Shown here: one piece after another, positions 1 through 5,603 of the stretch | Position numbering within the stretch: the stretch's first letter is position 1 | Layout: each line of letters opens with the position of its first letter | Assembly: GCA_964412555.1 (NCBI GenBank) | Contig: CAYPPG010000131.1 | Span: forward strand, 1-8,836 | Reading direction: 5' to 3' | Source: CAYPPG01 sp964412555 | GTDB lineage: Bacteria; Hinthialibacterota; Hinthialibacteria; Hinthialibacterales; Hinthialibacteraceae | DNA: 8,836 nucleotides | The notes under the pieces: model-generated | Databases searched by the model: none | Told to the model about the DNA's origin: nothing | Seen by the model: only the letters and a program-made list of their open reading frames with translations | Made by a program: the position numbers and the translations under genes

Positions 1-20
1 CGGCTTCGAGGTTTCCCACC

Positions 21-272
21 TTAAATGCCTGTCCAAATTTTGGGGTACATTATAGGCAAACAAGGAAGCATCGATATTAATTCCGCAATAAATTTTCGAT
101 TTTGAACGGTTGAACCTATTAAAAATTCAAAGTGGGTAATGGACGAAATCACGCAATCATAGTTTTTGGAAAGATTGAATAGATGGGTTTTATCCTTTTG
201 CTTCTTTCGAAGATGATCAATCAATATATTAGAATCAATTAGAATCCTGTTAGGTTCCACTGGCTCATCCAC
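21..272 (-). CDS. VapC-like PIN-domain toxin, short and probably truncated
   Basis: This looks like the N-terminal part of a PIN-domain endoribonuclease toxin of the VapC type, which cleaves RNA using metal held by a cluster of acidic residues. The motif LIDSNILIDHL (residues 11-21) carries the first catalytic Asp (D13), and ITHFEFLIG (45-53) carries the conserved Glu (E49). The ORF uses a GTG start (270-272) that lies inside the 3' end of the antitoxin gene, a 34-base overlap typical of translationally coupled toxin-antitoxin pairs. It stops with TAA at 21-23 after only 83 codons, whereas PIN toxins usually have about 120-140 residues. The C-terminal Asp residues of the active site are therefore missing. 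In the same frame after the stop the next codons read GGKPRS, which could be a continuation of a PIN domain broken by a nonsense mutation, but the window ends. It is probably a decayed toxin; a frameshift is also possible. Confidence 0.7.
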   Translation of the reverse strand: MDEPVEPNRILIDSNILIDHLRKKQKDKTHLFNLSKNYDCVISSITHFEFLIGSTVQNRKFIAELISMLPCLPIMYPKIWTGI

Positions 273-475
273 TCTCGAATACGATTATATTCCTGTAATT
301 CTTCTTGTGTTAATGTAGGGGCTCGAAGAAGTAAATTTTTGAGATTGTTTTTTCCATTATGTTCATTGTGAATTGTTTTGACGATGATTTCGACTTGCTT
401 CCCTTGAAAATCCGCTGGCACGCCAATTGTGATTGTATCGGAGTGAACATCTTCAATTTTTCTGATGGTATTCAT
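239..475 (-). CDS. VapB-type antitoxin for the adjacent PIN toxin
   Basis: This is a 78-residue small protein placed directly upstream of, and overlapping by 34 bases, the PIN-domain toxin gene. The N-terminal half contains the pattern SDTITIGVPADFQGKQVEIIV (residues 12-32), which resembles the short beta-strand DNA-binding/dimerisation segment of many VapB-like antitoxins (form 'tItIplP.ef.gk.VEvIV'). The C-terminal half (about 45-78, with TQEELQEYNRIREWMSQW) is charged and probably helical, as expected for the segment that wraps around and neutralises the toxin. The ATG at 473-475 has a GAGG-like ribosome-binding sequence upstream. Such antitoxins usually repress their own operon. If the toxin is broken, this gene may persist as an orphan antitoxin. 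The family assignment rests on pattern and context, not on a full-length match. Confidence 0.72.
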   Translation of the reverse strand: MNTIRKIEDVHSDTITIGVPADFQGKQVEIIVKTIHNEHNGKNNLKNLLLRAPTLTQEELQEYNRIREWMSQWNLTGF

Positions 476-493
476 GAGTTTGCCTCGATGACG

Positions 494-521
494 ATTTTAT
501 CCATTCTTTCTATTTAATCAA
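494..521 (-). promoter_or_regulatory. Candidate sigma-70-like promoter of the toxin-antitoxin operon
   Basis: On the minus strand, TTGATT (516-521) is followed after 16 bases by TAAAAT (494-499), about 20 bases before the antitoxin ATG. Matches to consensus are 4/6 and 5/6. The resulting leader would be short, about 10-15 bases, and still includes the GAGG sequence. Confidence 0.45.
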
Positions 522-641
522 AAAATGTGCCCATGCTGAAATCAATGAGTCATTTTTCTTTATCCCTCTTGAAAATTATAGAATAAAAGTCTTTGGCAAT
601 CAATACAGAAAAAACAGAAGGTCATCGATCGCAAAATCCAT

Positions 642-670
642 TTGTCAAACCTTCCAAACTGCGATAAAAT
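642..670 (+). promoter_or_regulatory. Candidate sigma-70-like promoter of the PAS-SpoIIE gene
   Basis: TTGTCA (642-647) and TAAAAT (665-670) are separated by exactly 17 bases, matching the -35 and -10 consensus at 5/6 positions each. The expected start of transcription is near 677, leaving a leader of roughly 54 bases before the ATG at 731. This is the best promoter-like sequence in the window. Confidence 0.6.
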
Positions 671-691
671 ACCCCCAGAAGCGGTGAGTCT

Positions 692-720
692 ATCGGGTAT
701 TCATCCCGATTTCAAATACC
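692..720 (+). promoter_or_regulatory. Leader segment with two mutually exclusive stems next to the RBS
   Basis: ATCGGG (692-697) can pair with CCCGAT (705-710) across a 7-base loop. Alternatively GGTATT (696-701) can pair with AATACC (715-720), which ends directly beside the AGGAA ribosome-binding sequence at 721-725. The two pairings share bases and exclude each other. Each stem is only 6 bp, so chance is a real possibility. Confidence 0.25.
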
Positions 721-730
721 AGGAACAATC

Positions 731-1987
731 ATGGATCGGCAGTCGACGAGATCACAGAGAGAGAAAAATCAGCAGTATATCCTCAAGTTGCGCAAGCAGC
801 TGACGCTGGATGACTCCGAGTCGTTTTATTATTCGTTGGTTGAAAATATCCCTCAATTTATCTTCTGCAAGGATTTGGAAGGACGTTTTACTTTTGTCAA
901 TCAACTGTTCTGTAATTTGCTGGAAAAATCGATTGAAGAGGTTATCGGGAAAACAGATTTTGATTTTTTCCCCCCGGAAATGGCGCAGAAATACGTCGAA
1001 GACGACCGCCGGGTGATGGAGCAGAACACGACATTTGAAGACATCGAAAAAAACAAAGTCTTGGAGCATGAAACAAAGTATGTTCATGTCGTGAAGACTC
1101 CGATTCACGATGCCGAGGGCAAGATTATCGGCATTCAAGGGATCTTTTGGGATATTACGGCGCGAATCAAAGCGGAAGAAAAATTGCGGGAAGCCAATGA
1201 AAGGATGAAACAGGATTTGATTGCCGCCGCCAAGGTTCAACGGGGATTCATCCCGGAAAAAACTCCCGACATTGAGAATTTTCGCTTTGCTTGGTTGTTC
1301 GAACCGTCGGAATATGTAGGCGGCGATCTTCTCAACATCCTTCGGCTCGATGAATATCATTGGGCGTTTTATGTGCTCGATGTCGCCGGCCATGGAGTCC
1401 CGGCTGCTTTATTGTCGGTATCTCTTACCCGAATGATCGATCAATTGTCCGTTTCGCGGGAAACCATCCTCGATCAAACCTCCCTCCAACCTGGCCCCAA
1501 TGGGATTTGTGATCCTAAAAAAATCGTTTCTGCTCTCAATAAACGGTTCCCTGGAGATAATACAAAATTTTGCACATTGCTGTATGCGATTCTTGATACG
1601 CGGAACGCTACGGTTTCATGGGTGCGAGCCGGACATATGCCTCCCTTATTGGTGAATCGAGATGGTGAAAAAGCACACTTTTTCACCGAATCCGAGGGTT
1701 GCTGTATCAGTCATCTGTTTTCAGAGACAAACAATGTCGTTGTTTGTCGAACTCAAATGGAACCGGGAGATCGATTTGTCATCTATTCGGACGGGATCAT
1801 CGAAGCCATGCGAGAGGAGGAAGAATACGGGTACGATCGGATGGCAGATATGATGCGTCGAAGCGTTACATCTTCTTTGCAAGGCGCTTTGAAAAAGACG
1901 TATCAAGACGCCGAAAAATGGATCAAGGGAAAAACGTTTTCGGACGATGTCACTTTGCTGGCGTTAGAAAGAACCGGTTACTCATGA
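731..1987 (+). CDS. PAS-domain SpoIIE/RsbU-type serine phosphatase
   Basis: This 418-residue soluble regulator has a sensory PAS domain at about 33-150 (ENIPQFIFCKDLEGRFTFVN at 38-57, VIGKTDFDFFP at 71-81). A charged linker that is likely coiled coil follows (about 145-172), then a SpoIIE/PP2C-type phosphatase domain (about 185-415). Metal-binding and core motifs are present: YVGGDLLN (195-202), LDVAGHGVPAALL (216-228, with D217), RAGHMPPLL (299-307), IYSDGIIEA (351-359, with D354) and SDDVTLLAL (404-412, with D405/D406). In the family, such enzymes dephosphorylate a serine on an anti-anti-sigma (STAS) protein, switching an alternative sigma factor or other output; the PAS domain would tune this to a signal such as redox or a ligand. 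No membrane segment or signal peptide is seen. No STAS or anti-sigma partner is nearby, so the target is unknown. The ATG has AGGAA 5-6 bases upstream. Confidence 0.92.
   Translation: MDRQSTRSQREKNQQYILKLRKQLTLDDSESFYYSLVENIPQFIFCKDLEGRFTFVNQLFCNLLEKSIEEVIGKTDFDFFPPEMAQKYVEDDRRVMEQNTTFEDIEKNKVLEHETKYVHVVKTPIHDAEGKIIGIQGIFWDITARIKAEEKLREANERMKQDLIAAAKVQRGFIPEKTPDIENFRFAWLFEPSEYVGGDLLNILRLDEYHWAFYVLDVAGHGVPAALLSVSLTRMIDQLSVSRETILDQTSLQPGPNGICDPKKIVSALNKRFPGDNTKFCTLLYAILDTRNATVSWVRAGHMPPLLVNRDGEKAHFFTESEGCCISHLFSETNNVVVCRTQMEPGDRFVIYSDGIIEAMREEEEYGYDRMADMMRRSVTSSLQGALKKTYQDAEKWIKGKTFSDDVTLLALERTGYS
1664..1687. repeat. Perfect 10-bp inverted repeat inside the phosphatase gene
   Basis: GGTGAAAAAG (1664-1673) and CTTTTTCACC (1678-1687) are exact reverse complements around the 4-base loop CACA. 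The element lies in the codons for GEKAHFFT, between the conserved AGHMPPLL and IYSDGIIEA blocks of the SpoIIE domain. Confidence 0.8.
1726..1748. repeat. Perfect 9-bp inverted repeat inside the phosphatase gene
   Basis: GACAAACAA (1726-1734) and TTGTTTGTC (1740-1748) are exact reverse complements around TGTCG. It lies 38 bases after the previous inverted repeat, in codons for the variable stretch ETNNVVVC. Confidence 0.8.
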
Positions 1988-2030
1988 TGAGGATTCTCTC
2001 CCGAAAGTGATCGAATTCCTATCTTGTAGA

Positions 2031-2047
2031 ACAAGCGTCTCGCTTGT
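2031..2047. repeat. Intergenic hairpin element, 7-3-7
   Basis: ACAAGCG (2031-2037) and CGCTTGT (2041-2047) pair perfectly around TCT. Read on the minus strand the centre is GAGAC and the hairpin is followed by TTCTACA. The hairpin at 4381-4398 reads GGGAC followed by CTCTACA, which suggests the two belong to one repeat family. The element lies in the 96-bp gap between the convergent phosphatase and hpnE genes. It lacks a T-run on either side, so it is not a textbook terminator, although it may protect or end both messages. Confidence 0.6.
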
Positions 2048-2056
2048 CCGGTAAAT

Positions 2057-2074
2057 GCAGTCAGGGACGACTGC
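2057..2074. repeat. Intergenic hairpin element, GGGA centre
   Basis: GCAGTC (2057-2062) pairs with GACTGC (2069-2074) around AGGGAC. It has the same 18-base size and GGGAC centre as the hairpin at 4381-4398. Together with the element at 2031-2047 it fills the convergent gap, in the opposite orientation. Confidence 0.6.
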
Positions 2075-2083
2075 TTTCCCCAT

Positions 2084-3409
2084 TTATATTGACCTTTCCG
2101 CCAATTCACTGCATCGATGTCCGCTTACCACTGCTCCTTCGATTGTTGCTGGCAGGCCGGTGTCCGTCCAATCCCCGCCGAGAAAAAAATTTTTCACATC
2201 GGTTTGATGCCCTGGACGTAGCCGTACGTTTTCCGGAGTTGCGGAAAATGTCGCATGGGGATCCCAAAACACCATCGCGGAAAGAGGGATGAGTTCTTGC
2301 GTGTTTGGATAAGAGGCTTGAATATCCGCAATTGCCGCCTGAATCAGTTCCTGCCGGGATAGTTTCAATTTATCTCTCGCGGCGCTGGCGACTAAACAGA
2401 TGCAGTATTGGCTGTGTTCTCCTGGATTCATGAAATTGCTGCGGTGCAGTACCCATTCGTAATTCGAATCCATCAAGCAACAAATCCGGTCTTCGGAAAT
2501 CGGCCGTTCATACCACAAATACACACTGAGAATGGGAGAGGTTCCCAAGGAAGGAATGGAAATCCGCTCCGATAGTTCGGAACGTTTCAACAAATCCCGC
2601 AATGCACGTTCCGGAACGGTGGAAATGCAGGATTTGCAGGGGATTGTTTCACCCGAAGCCAAACGTACACCTGTGATTTCGCCGGAGTTGATATGCACTC
2701 GTGTTACACGGCTGTTCAAATGAACGGCTCCGCCTCGATCGTGTATAAATCGGGATGCATGTTTCCCGTGCAGTTCATTCAGAGCCACGACCGGCAATGC
2801 CATCCGGGAATCCTTCGCATGGCCGAGAAACGCTTGTTTGAGCACTGTGATAAAAAGTGATGCATCGGCTTGATCCGGTTGTTCATTCAATGCGGAGAGT
2901 GCGATGGAATTCCACATCAAGCGGTTCAGTCCTTCCGGTTGTTGCAAACGGGAACAAAGATTGGAAACCGTTTCCGGTTTTTTAACCGGTTGATCGTTCC
3001 GAAGAGTCCATCCGAAACGAAGGGCTGCCCCTATTTCCTTCCAACGTATACTTTTCATTCGGAAAAGTCCTACTAAAAGATGGAGCGGTCCCGGCAGGCT
3101 TGAACATTTCAATTCATCGTGATAACCAAACGGTCCACGATAGGTAATGTGCAGTGAATCTTGTAAGCGTATGCCGCTCTCAGTTCCCAAGCGTTTCATC
3201 AAGGAAAAGGTTTCATGATAACATCCCATCAACACATGTTGGCCATTGTCGACGCTGTCCCCCGTTTGTCGATCTGTGATGGAATAGGTGCGCCCTCCGA
3301 GAAAGGATTTTTGCTCGATAAGGGTGACTTGCGCTCCCGCTTCAGCCAGTCGAGTCGCGGCGGCAATTCCGGCAAAACCTCCCCCGATTACGACGACGTC
3401 GGCAGCCAT
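2084..3409 (-). CDS. hpnE: Hydroxysqualene dehydroxylase HpnE (FAD-dependent)
   Basis: This enzyme catalyses the last step of the bacterial three-enzyme squalene route, removing the hydroxyl of hydroxysqualene to give squalene with reduced FAD. It belongs to the phytoene desaturase/amine-oxidase flavoprotein superfamily. With the start used here it has 441 residues. The N-terminus is a Rossmann FAD site, VVVIGGGFAGIAAATRLAEA (5-24), with the ribose-binding Glu in LIEQ (E32) and the GGRTYS motif (38-43). DNGQHVLMG follows at 54-62, and the C-terminal FAD motif FLGGDWTDTGLPATIEGA is at 409-426. The upstream ATG at 3442 would add 11 residues but has no ribosome-binding sequence. The ATG at 3409 has GGAGG 11 bases upstream and places the flavin motif at the normal distance from the N-terminus. 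The gene overlaps the end of hpnD by 22 bases, implying translational coupling. HpnE identity is firm because of the HpnC/HpnD neighbours. Confidence 0.92.
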   Translation of the reverse strand: MAADVVVIGGGFAGIAAATRLAEAGAQVTLIEQKSFLGGRTYSITDRQTGDSVDNGQHVLMGCYHETFSLMKRLGTESGIRLQDSLHITYRGPFGYHDELKCSSLPGPLHLLVGLFRMKSIRWKEIGAALRFGWTLRNDQPVKKPETVSNLCSRLQQPEGLNRLMWNSIALSALNEQPDQADASLFITVLKQAFLGHAKDSRMALPVVALNELHGKHASRFIHDRGGAVHLNSRVTRVHINSGEITGVRLASGETIPCKSCISTVPERALRDLLKRSELSERISIPSLGTSPILSVYLWYERPISEDRICCLMDSNYEWVLHRSNFMNPGEHSQYCICLVASAARDKLKLSRQELIQAAIADIQASYPNTQELIPLSAMVFWDPHATFSATPENVRLRPGHQTDVKNFFLGGDWTDTGLPATIEGAVVSGHRCSELAERSI

Positions 3410-4260
3410 CGGGACATCATCCTCCAGCGGCTCAACAGCCATTCATTGAGCGCGATTCTCATTTTGGTTTGATTCGGCACGCGAATTCGTTGACTAAATA
3501 CATCGTATTCTTTTTGTACTATATTTTCGAAAAGCAGGTAATAAATTTTGCGCATGATCTCAGCCGCAAATAAGAGATGATGATCCCGTTTTTCGTACAA
3601 TTCGCGCGATCGGTTGAAATATTGTTGGGCGCGTTCCGCCTGATGTCGCATCAATTCGATGAACGCGGGTGAATAGTGATGACGGAATAGTTCTTGTTCC
3701 GAATAGCCGAAACGCTCAATCTCTTCTTGAGGCAGATAAATCCGGTTGATTTCGGCATCTTCCGCCACATCACGCATAATGTTTGTCAATTGCAGCGCTT
3801 TACCGAGATTGACGGCATATTCTTTTGTGTCGGGAGAGGTGTAGCCGAAAATTTCAATGCACATCAAACCGACGACGGAGGCGGCGCGATAGCAGTAGAT
3901 TTCCAGTTCTTCGAATGTTTGATACCGTTTACAGGTCAGGTCCATTTCCATTCCGTCGATCAAGTCATGAAAGTACTGTTTCGGGATAGGGAAATATTCA
4001 ATGACGCTCTGCAAAGCCTGGGTAATTGGATGGGATGGATTTTGTTCGTAACAAGCGTCGAGTTCTTTCCGCCATTCATCGAGGCGCCGGCGCGCTTCAT
4101 CCGGATCGTCGATTTCGTCGACAATGTCGTCTGTGTGACGACAGAATGAATAGATCGTGAAAATCGCATTCCGTTTTCGTTTCGGCAGAAACAGAAATGA
4201 GTAATAGAAATTGGTTTTGCTATCTTTGGTTTTTTGTTGAGTATACTGGTATTCGTTCAC
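3388..4260 (-). CDS. hpnD: Presqualene diphosphate synthase HpnD
   Basis: This trans-isoprenyl diphosphate synthase of the squalene/phytoene synthase family condenses two farnesyl diphosphates into presqualene diphosphate, the entry step to squalene. Numbered from the GTG chosen here (290 residues), FYYSFLFLP lies at 18-26. The first Asp-rich, magnesium-binding motif is DDIVDE (44-49) and the second is NIMRDVAED (160-168). The block RIYLPQEEIERFG (173-185) is typical of HpnD. The longest ORF begins at an ATG at 4314, but that start has no ribosome-binding sequence. The GTG at 4258-4260 has AAGGGA 8 bases upstream and yields the N-terminus NEYQYTQQKTKDSKTNFYYSFLFLP, which has the usual HpnD spacing. 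The HpnD rather than HpnC role is assigned from this N-terminal pattern and from the presence of a distinct HpnC next door. The 3' end overlaps hpnE. Confidence 0.92.
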   Translation of the reverse strand: MNEYQYTQQKTKDSKTNFYYSFLFLPKRKRNAIFTIYSFCRHTDDIVDEIDDPDEARRRLDEWRKELDACYEQNPSHPITQALQSVIEYFPIPKQYFHDLIDGMEMDLTCKRYQTFEELEIYCYRAASVVGLMCIEIFGYTSPDTKEYAVNLGKALQLTNIMRDVAEDAEINRIYLPQEEIERFGYSEQELFRHHYSPAFIELMRHQAERAQQYFNRSRELYEKRDHHLLFAAEIMRKIYYLLFENIVQKEYDVFSQRIRVPNQTKMRIALNEWLLSRWRMMSRWLPTSS

Positions 4261-4268
4261 GCTCAACT

Positions 4269-4274
4269 TCCCTT
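4269..4274 (-). promoter_or_regulatory. Ribosome-binding site deciding the hpnD start
   Basis: AAGGGA on the minus strand ends 8 bases before the GTG at 4258-4260. Neither the ATG at 4314 nor the one at 4296 has a comparable sequence upstream, so this site argues for the GTG start. Confidence 0.55.
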
Positions 4275-4326
4275 GCGTCAATACATGGTTTTCCATTGCC
4301 CGGCCGATTACCATAAGGGAAAATGC

Positions 4327-4354
4327 ATTTTATAATAATTGTAATGAAGGTAAA
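4327..4354 (-). promoter_or_regulatory. Possible internal promoter for hpnD-hpnE
   Basis: On the minus strand TTTACC (4349-4354) and TAAAAT (4327-4332) are 16 bases apart, in an AT-rich stretch. Transcription would begin near 4320 and give a leader of about 60 bases before the GTG start of hpnD. The -35 match is only 4/6. The site lies downstream of the hairpin array that separates hpnC from hpnD, where a second promoter would make sense. Confidence 0.35.
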
Positions 4355-4380
4355 GCCATCTTCCTCGCTTGCACAACAAT

Positions 4381-4398
4381 GCAGGCGGGGACGTCTGC
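4381..4398. repeat. Intergenic hairpin element, 7-4-7, GGGAC centre
   Basis: GCAGGCG (4381-4387), loop GGGA and CGTCTGC (4392-4398) form a 7-bp stem with one G-T wobble. It is followed by TCTACA, as is the minus-strand reading of the hairpin at 2031-2047. It lies 17 bases before the tandem hairpin array, in the hpnC-hpnD gap. Confidence 0.6.
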
Positions 4399-4415
4399 TC
4401 TACACACGCTATAAA

Positions 4416-4509
4416 ATGCGGGCAAGGATGCCCGCGCTCCCAGTAAGATGCGGGCAAGGATGCCCGCGCTCCCAATAAGATGCGGGCAAGGATGCCCGCG
4501 CTCCCAGTA
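4416..4509. repeat. Three tandem 32-bp hairpin repeats between hpnC and hpnD
   Basis: The unit starts ATGCGGGCAAGGATGCCCGC and ends GCTCCCAGTAAG. Copies begin at 4416, 4448 and 4480, exactly 32 bases apart. They are nearly identical: one G-to-A difference near the end of copy 2, and divergence after base 30 of copy 3. Each copy contains a perfect 7-bp stem (GCGGGCA / TGCCCGC) around AGGA. In the direction of hpn transcription the last hairpin is followed by ATTTTAT, so it could act as a weak terminator or a message-stabilising structure. The array begins 11 bases after the hpnC stop codon. It is not a CRISPR because there are no unique spacers. Confidence 0.9.
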
Positions 4510-4520
4510 TCTTGCCGGTG

Positions 4521-5471
4521 CTACGTTCTGAATATACGTTCTCCGCGCTTCCTATACCGCTCGATACGTCCGAAGGATCGCAGGCCAAACCGCAGAAAAT
4601 CCAGTTTAGAGAGTTTTGGCCTTTGTTCGAAGACATTGTACCCGTTTTGAGCAAGACGGCTGAGGATTGTGGTTCCCCCTAGCCAGGTGAATCGCAATTC
4701 GGATGACAAAGGCCATGCGACTCGGTCGAGAAGGGGGTATCCCTTCTCGAACAACTCCCACGTTTTCTTTCCCAAATTTCTCATGATTGCTGTGAACCGC
4801 TCGTCATAAACATGGGCATATAGTTCATCGACAGTGTATTGATTTTCTTTCATATCGTGGAGGGGAATGTAAATACGATCTTTTTTTTGATCAATGCAGA
4901 TATCTTGCCAGAAATTCGTCAACTGCAACGCTGTACAGATATGATCCGACCAGAGGAACAATTCTTCTTCCCGATATTCAAAGAGGTGTAAAATCAAGCG
5001 TCCGACGGGATTGGCGGAATACTGACAATATGTATGGATCACATCTTCGAATGATTCATATCGTTTGACGGTTACGTCTTGCTTGAATGCCCGTAACAAT
5101 CCCTGGAAGAGTTCGATTGGCAATTCACGTTTTTGGATCGTGTCCGCAAGTGCAATAAAAATCGGATGTTCTGCCTTGCCTTCATAGCAATCGATCAACT
5201 GTTGATTCCAGTCATTCAAAAGGTCGATGCGCCGTCCTTCATAACTGGCTTCATCCGCAAAATCATCCGCGACGCGGGAAAATGAATAAATCGCATAGAC
5301 ATGAGGACGCAGATGTTTGGGGATGAGAATCGATCCCACCGGGAAATTTTCGTAGTGGGATACGGTCAGTTCCCTGCAAAATTCATAAGCTGTCTTTACT
5401 GTCCACCGTTTTTCGGTGAATTGAAAAGGCATTTTGTAAAATGATGCAAGCGTTTCGGCAGATGTTTTCAT
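4521..5471 (-). CDS. hpnC: Hydroxysqualene synthase HpnC
   Basis: This second squalene/phytoene-synthase-family enzyme converts presqualene diphosphate to hydroxysqualene, between HpnD and HpnE in the pathway. It has 316 residues, within the family range. The segment FCREL..SHYENFPVGSILIP (31-51) is characteristic of HpnC. The two Asp-rich, magnesium-diphosphate motifs are DDFADE (69-74) and NFWQDICID (186-194), followed by DRIYIPLHDM (198-207). The ATG at 5471 has a weak GGGA upstream; the next internal Met (residue 14) would still keep the conserved region. It is the first gene of the hpnC-hpnD-hpnE order but is separated from hpnD by about 260 bases with hairpin repeats, so its expression may be partly independent. 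The 3' end has a long perfect inverted repeat within codons for FEKGYPLLDR. No hopene cyclase or other hopanoid gene is visible. Confidence 0.92.
   Translation of the reverse strand: MKTSAETLASFYKMPFQFTEKRWTVKTAYEFCRELTVSHYENFPVGSILIPKHLRPHVYAIYSFSRVADDFADEASYEGRRIDLLNDWNQQLIDCYEGKAEHPIFIALADTIQKRELPIELFQGLLRAFKQDVTVKRYESFEDVIHTYCQYSANPVGRLILHLFEYREEELFLWSDHICTALQLTNFWQDICIDQKKDRIYIPLHDMKENQYTVDELYAHVYDERFTAIMRNLGKKTWELFEKGYPLLDRVAWPLSSELRFTWLGGTTILSRLAQNGYNVFEQRPKLSKLDFLRFGLRSFGRIERYRKRGERIFRT
4726..4750. repeat. Perfect 10-bp inverted repeat inside hpnC
   Basis: TCGAGAAGGG (4726-4735) and CCCTTCTCGA (4741-4750) are exact reverse complements around GGTAT. It encodes FEKGYPLLD on the minus strand, in the C-terminal third of HpnC. 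Confidence 0.8.
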
Positions 5472-5603
5472 AATACATTTCCCAACGGTATGGTACCACA
5501 GTCACACTAGACATACCACCCTATTTTGGCTATTCCCAACGAAGGATATTATTTTGAAATACTTTTGAACCTTAGACGTATGAGAATAAAAAAGGAAAAT
5601 TCC
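5472..5603. other. Divergent promoter region of hpnC and the methyltransferase
   Basis: This 132-bp stretch separates two divergent genes and must hold both promoters, but I see no consensus pair that clearly wins. It contains GGTATG (5487-5492) and its reverse complement CATACC (5512-5517), 19 bases apart, plus the 8-base palindrome TGGTACCA. They are placed close to the hpnC start, where a repressor could bind. This is suggestive only. Confidence 0.3.

Noticed and set aside
752..1393. 213-residue minus-strand ORF opposite the phosphatase gene
   Set aside because: The plus strand encodes clear PAS and SpoIIE motifs here; the antisense product has no recognisable pattern.
2031..2074. Rho-independent terminators between the convergent genes
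   Set aside because: The hairpins are real but neither is followed by a T-run in either direction, so they are listed as repeats instead.
2608..2619. 12-base perfect palindrome CGTTCCGGAACG inside hpnE
   Set aside because: A contiguous 12-base palindrome is expected about twice by chance in this length; no other support.
3694..4149. 151-residue plus-strand ORF
   Set aside because: Shadow of hpnD, whose Asp-rich motifs are in the opposite strand.
4416..4509. CRISPR array
   Set aside because: The 32-bp units are directly adjacent, near-identical along their whole length and have no unique spacers; each is an imperfect tandem copy with a hairpin.
4409..4654. 81-residue minus-strand ORF with repeated peptide pattern
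   Set aside because: It is produced by translating the tandem hairpin repeats and the end of hpnC in another frame; no ribosome-binding site or domain.
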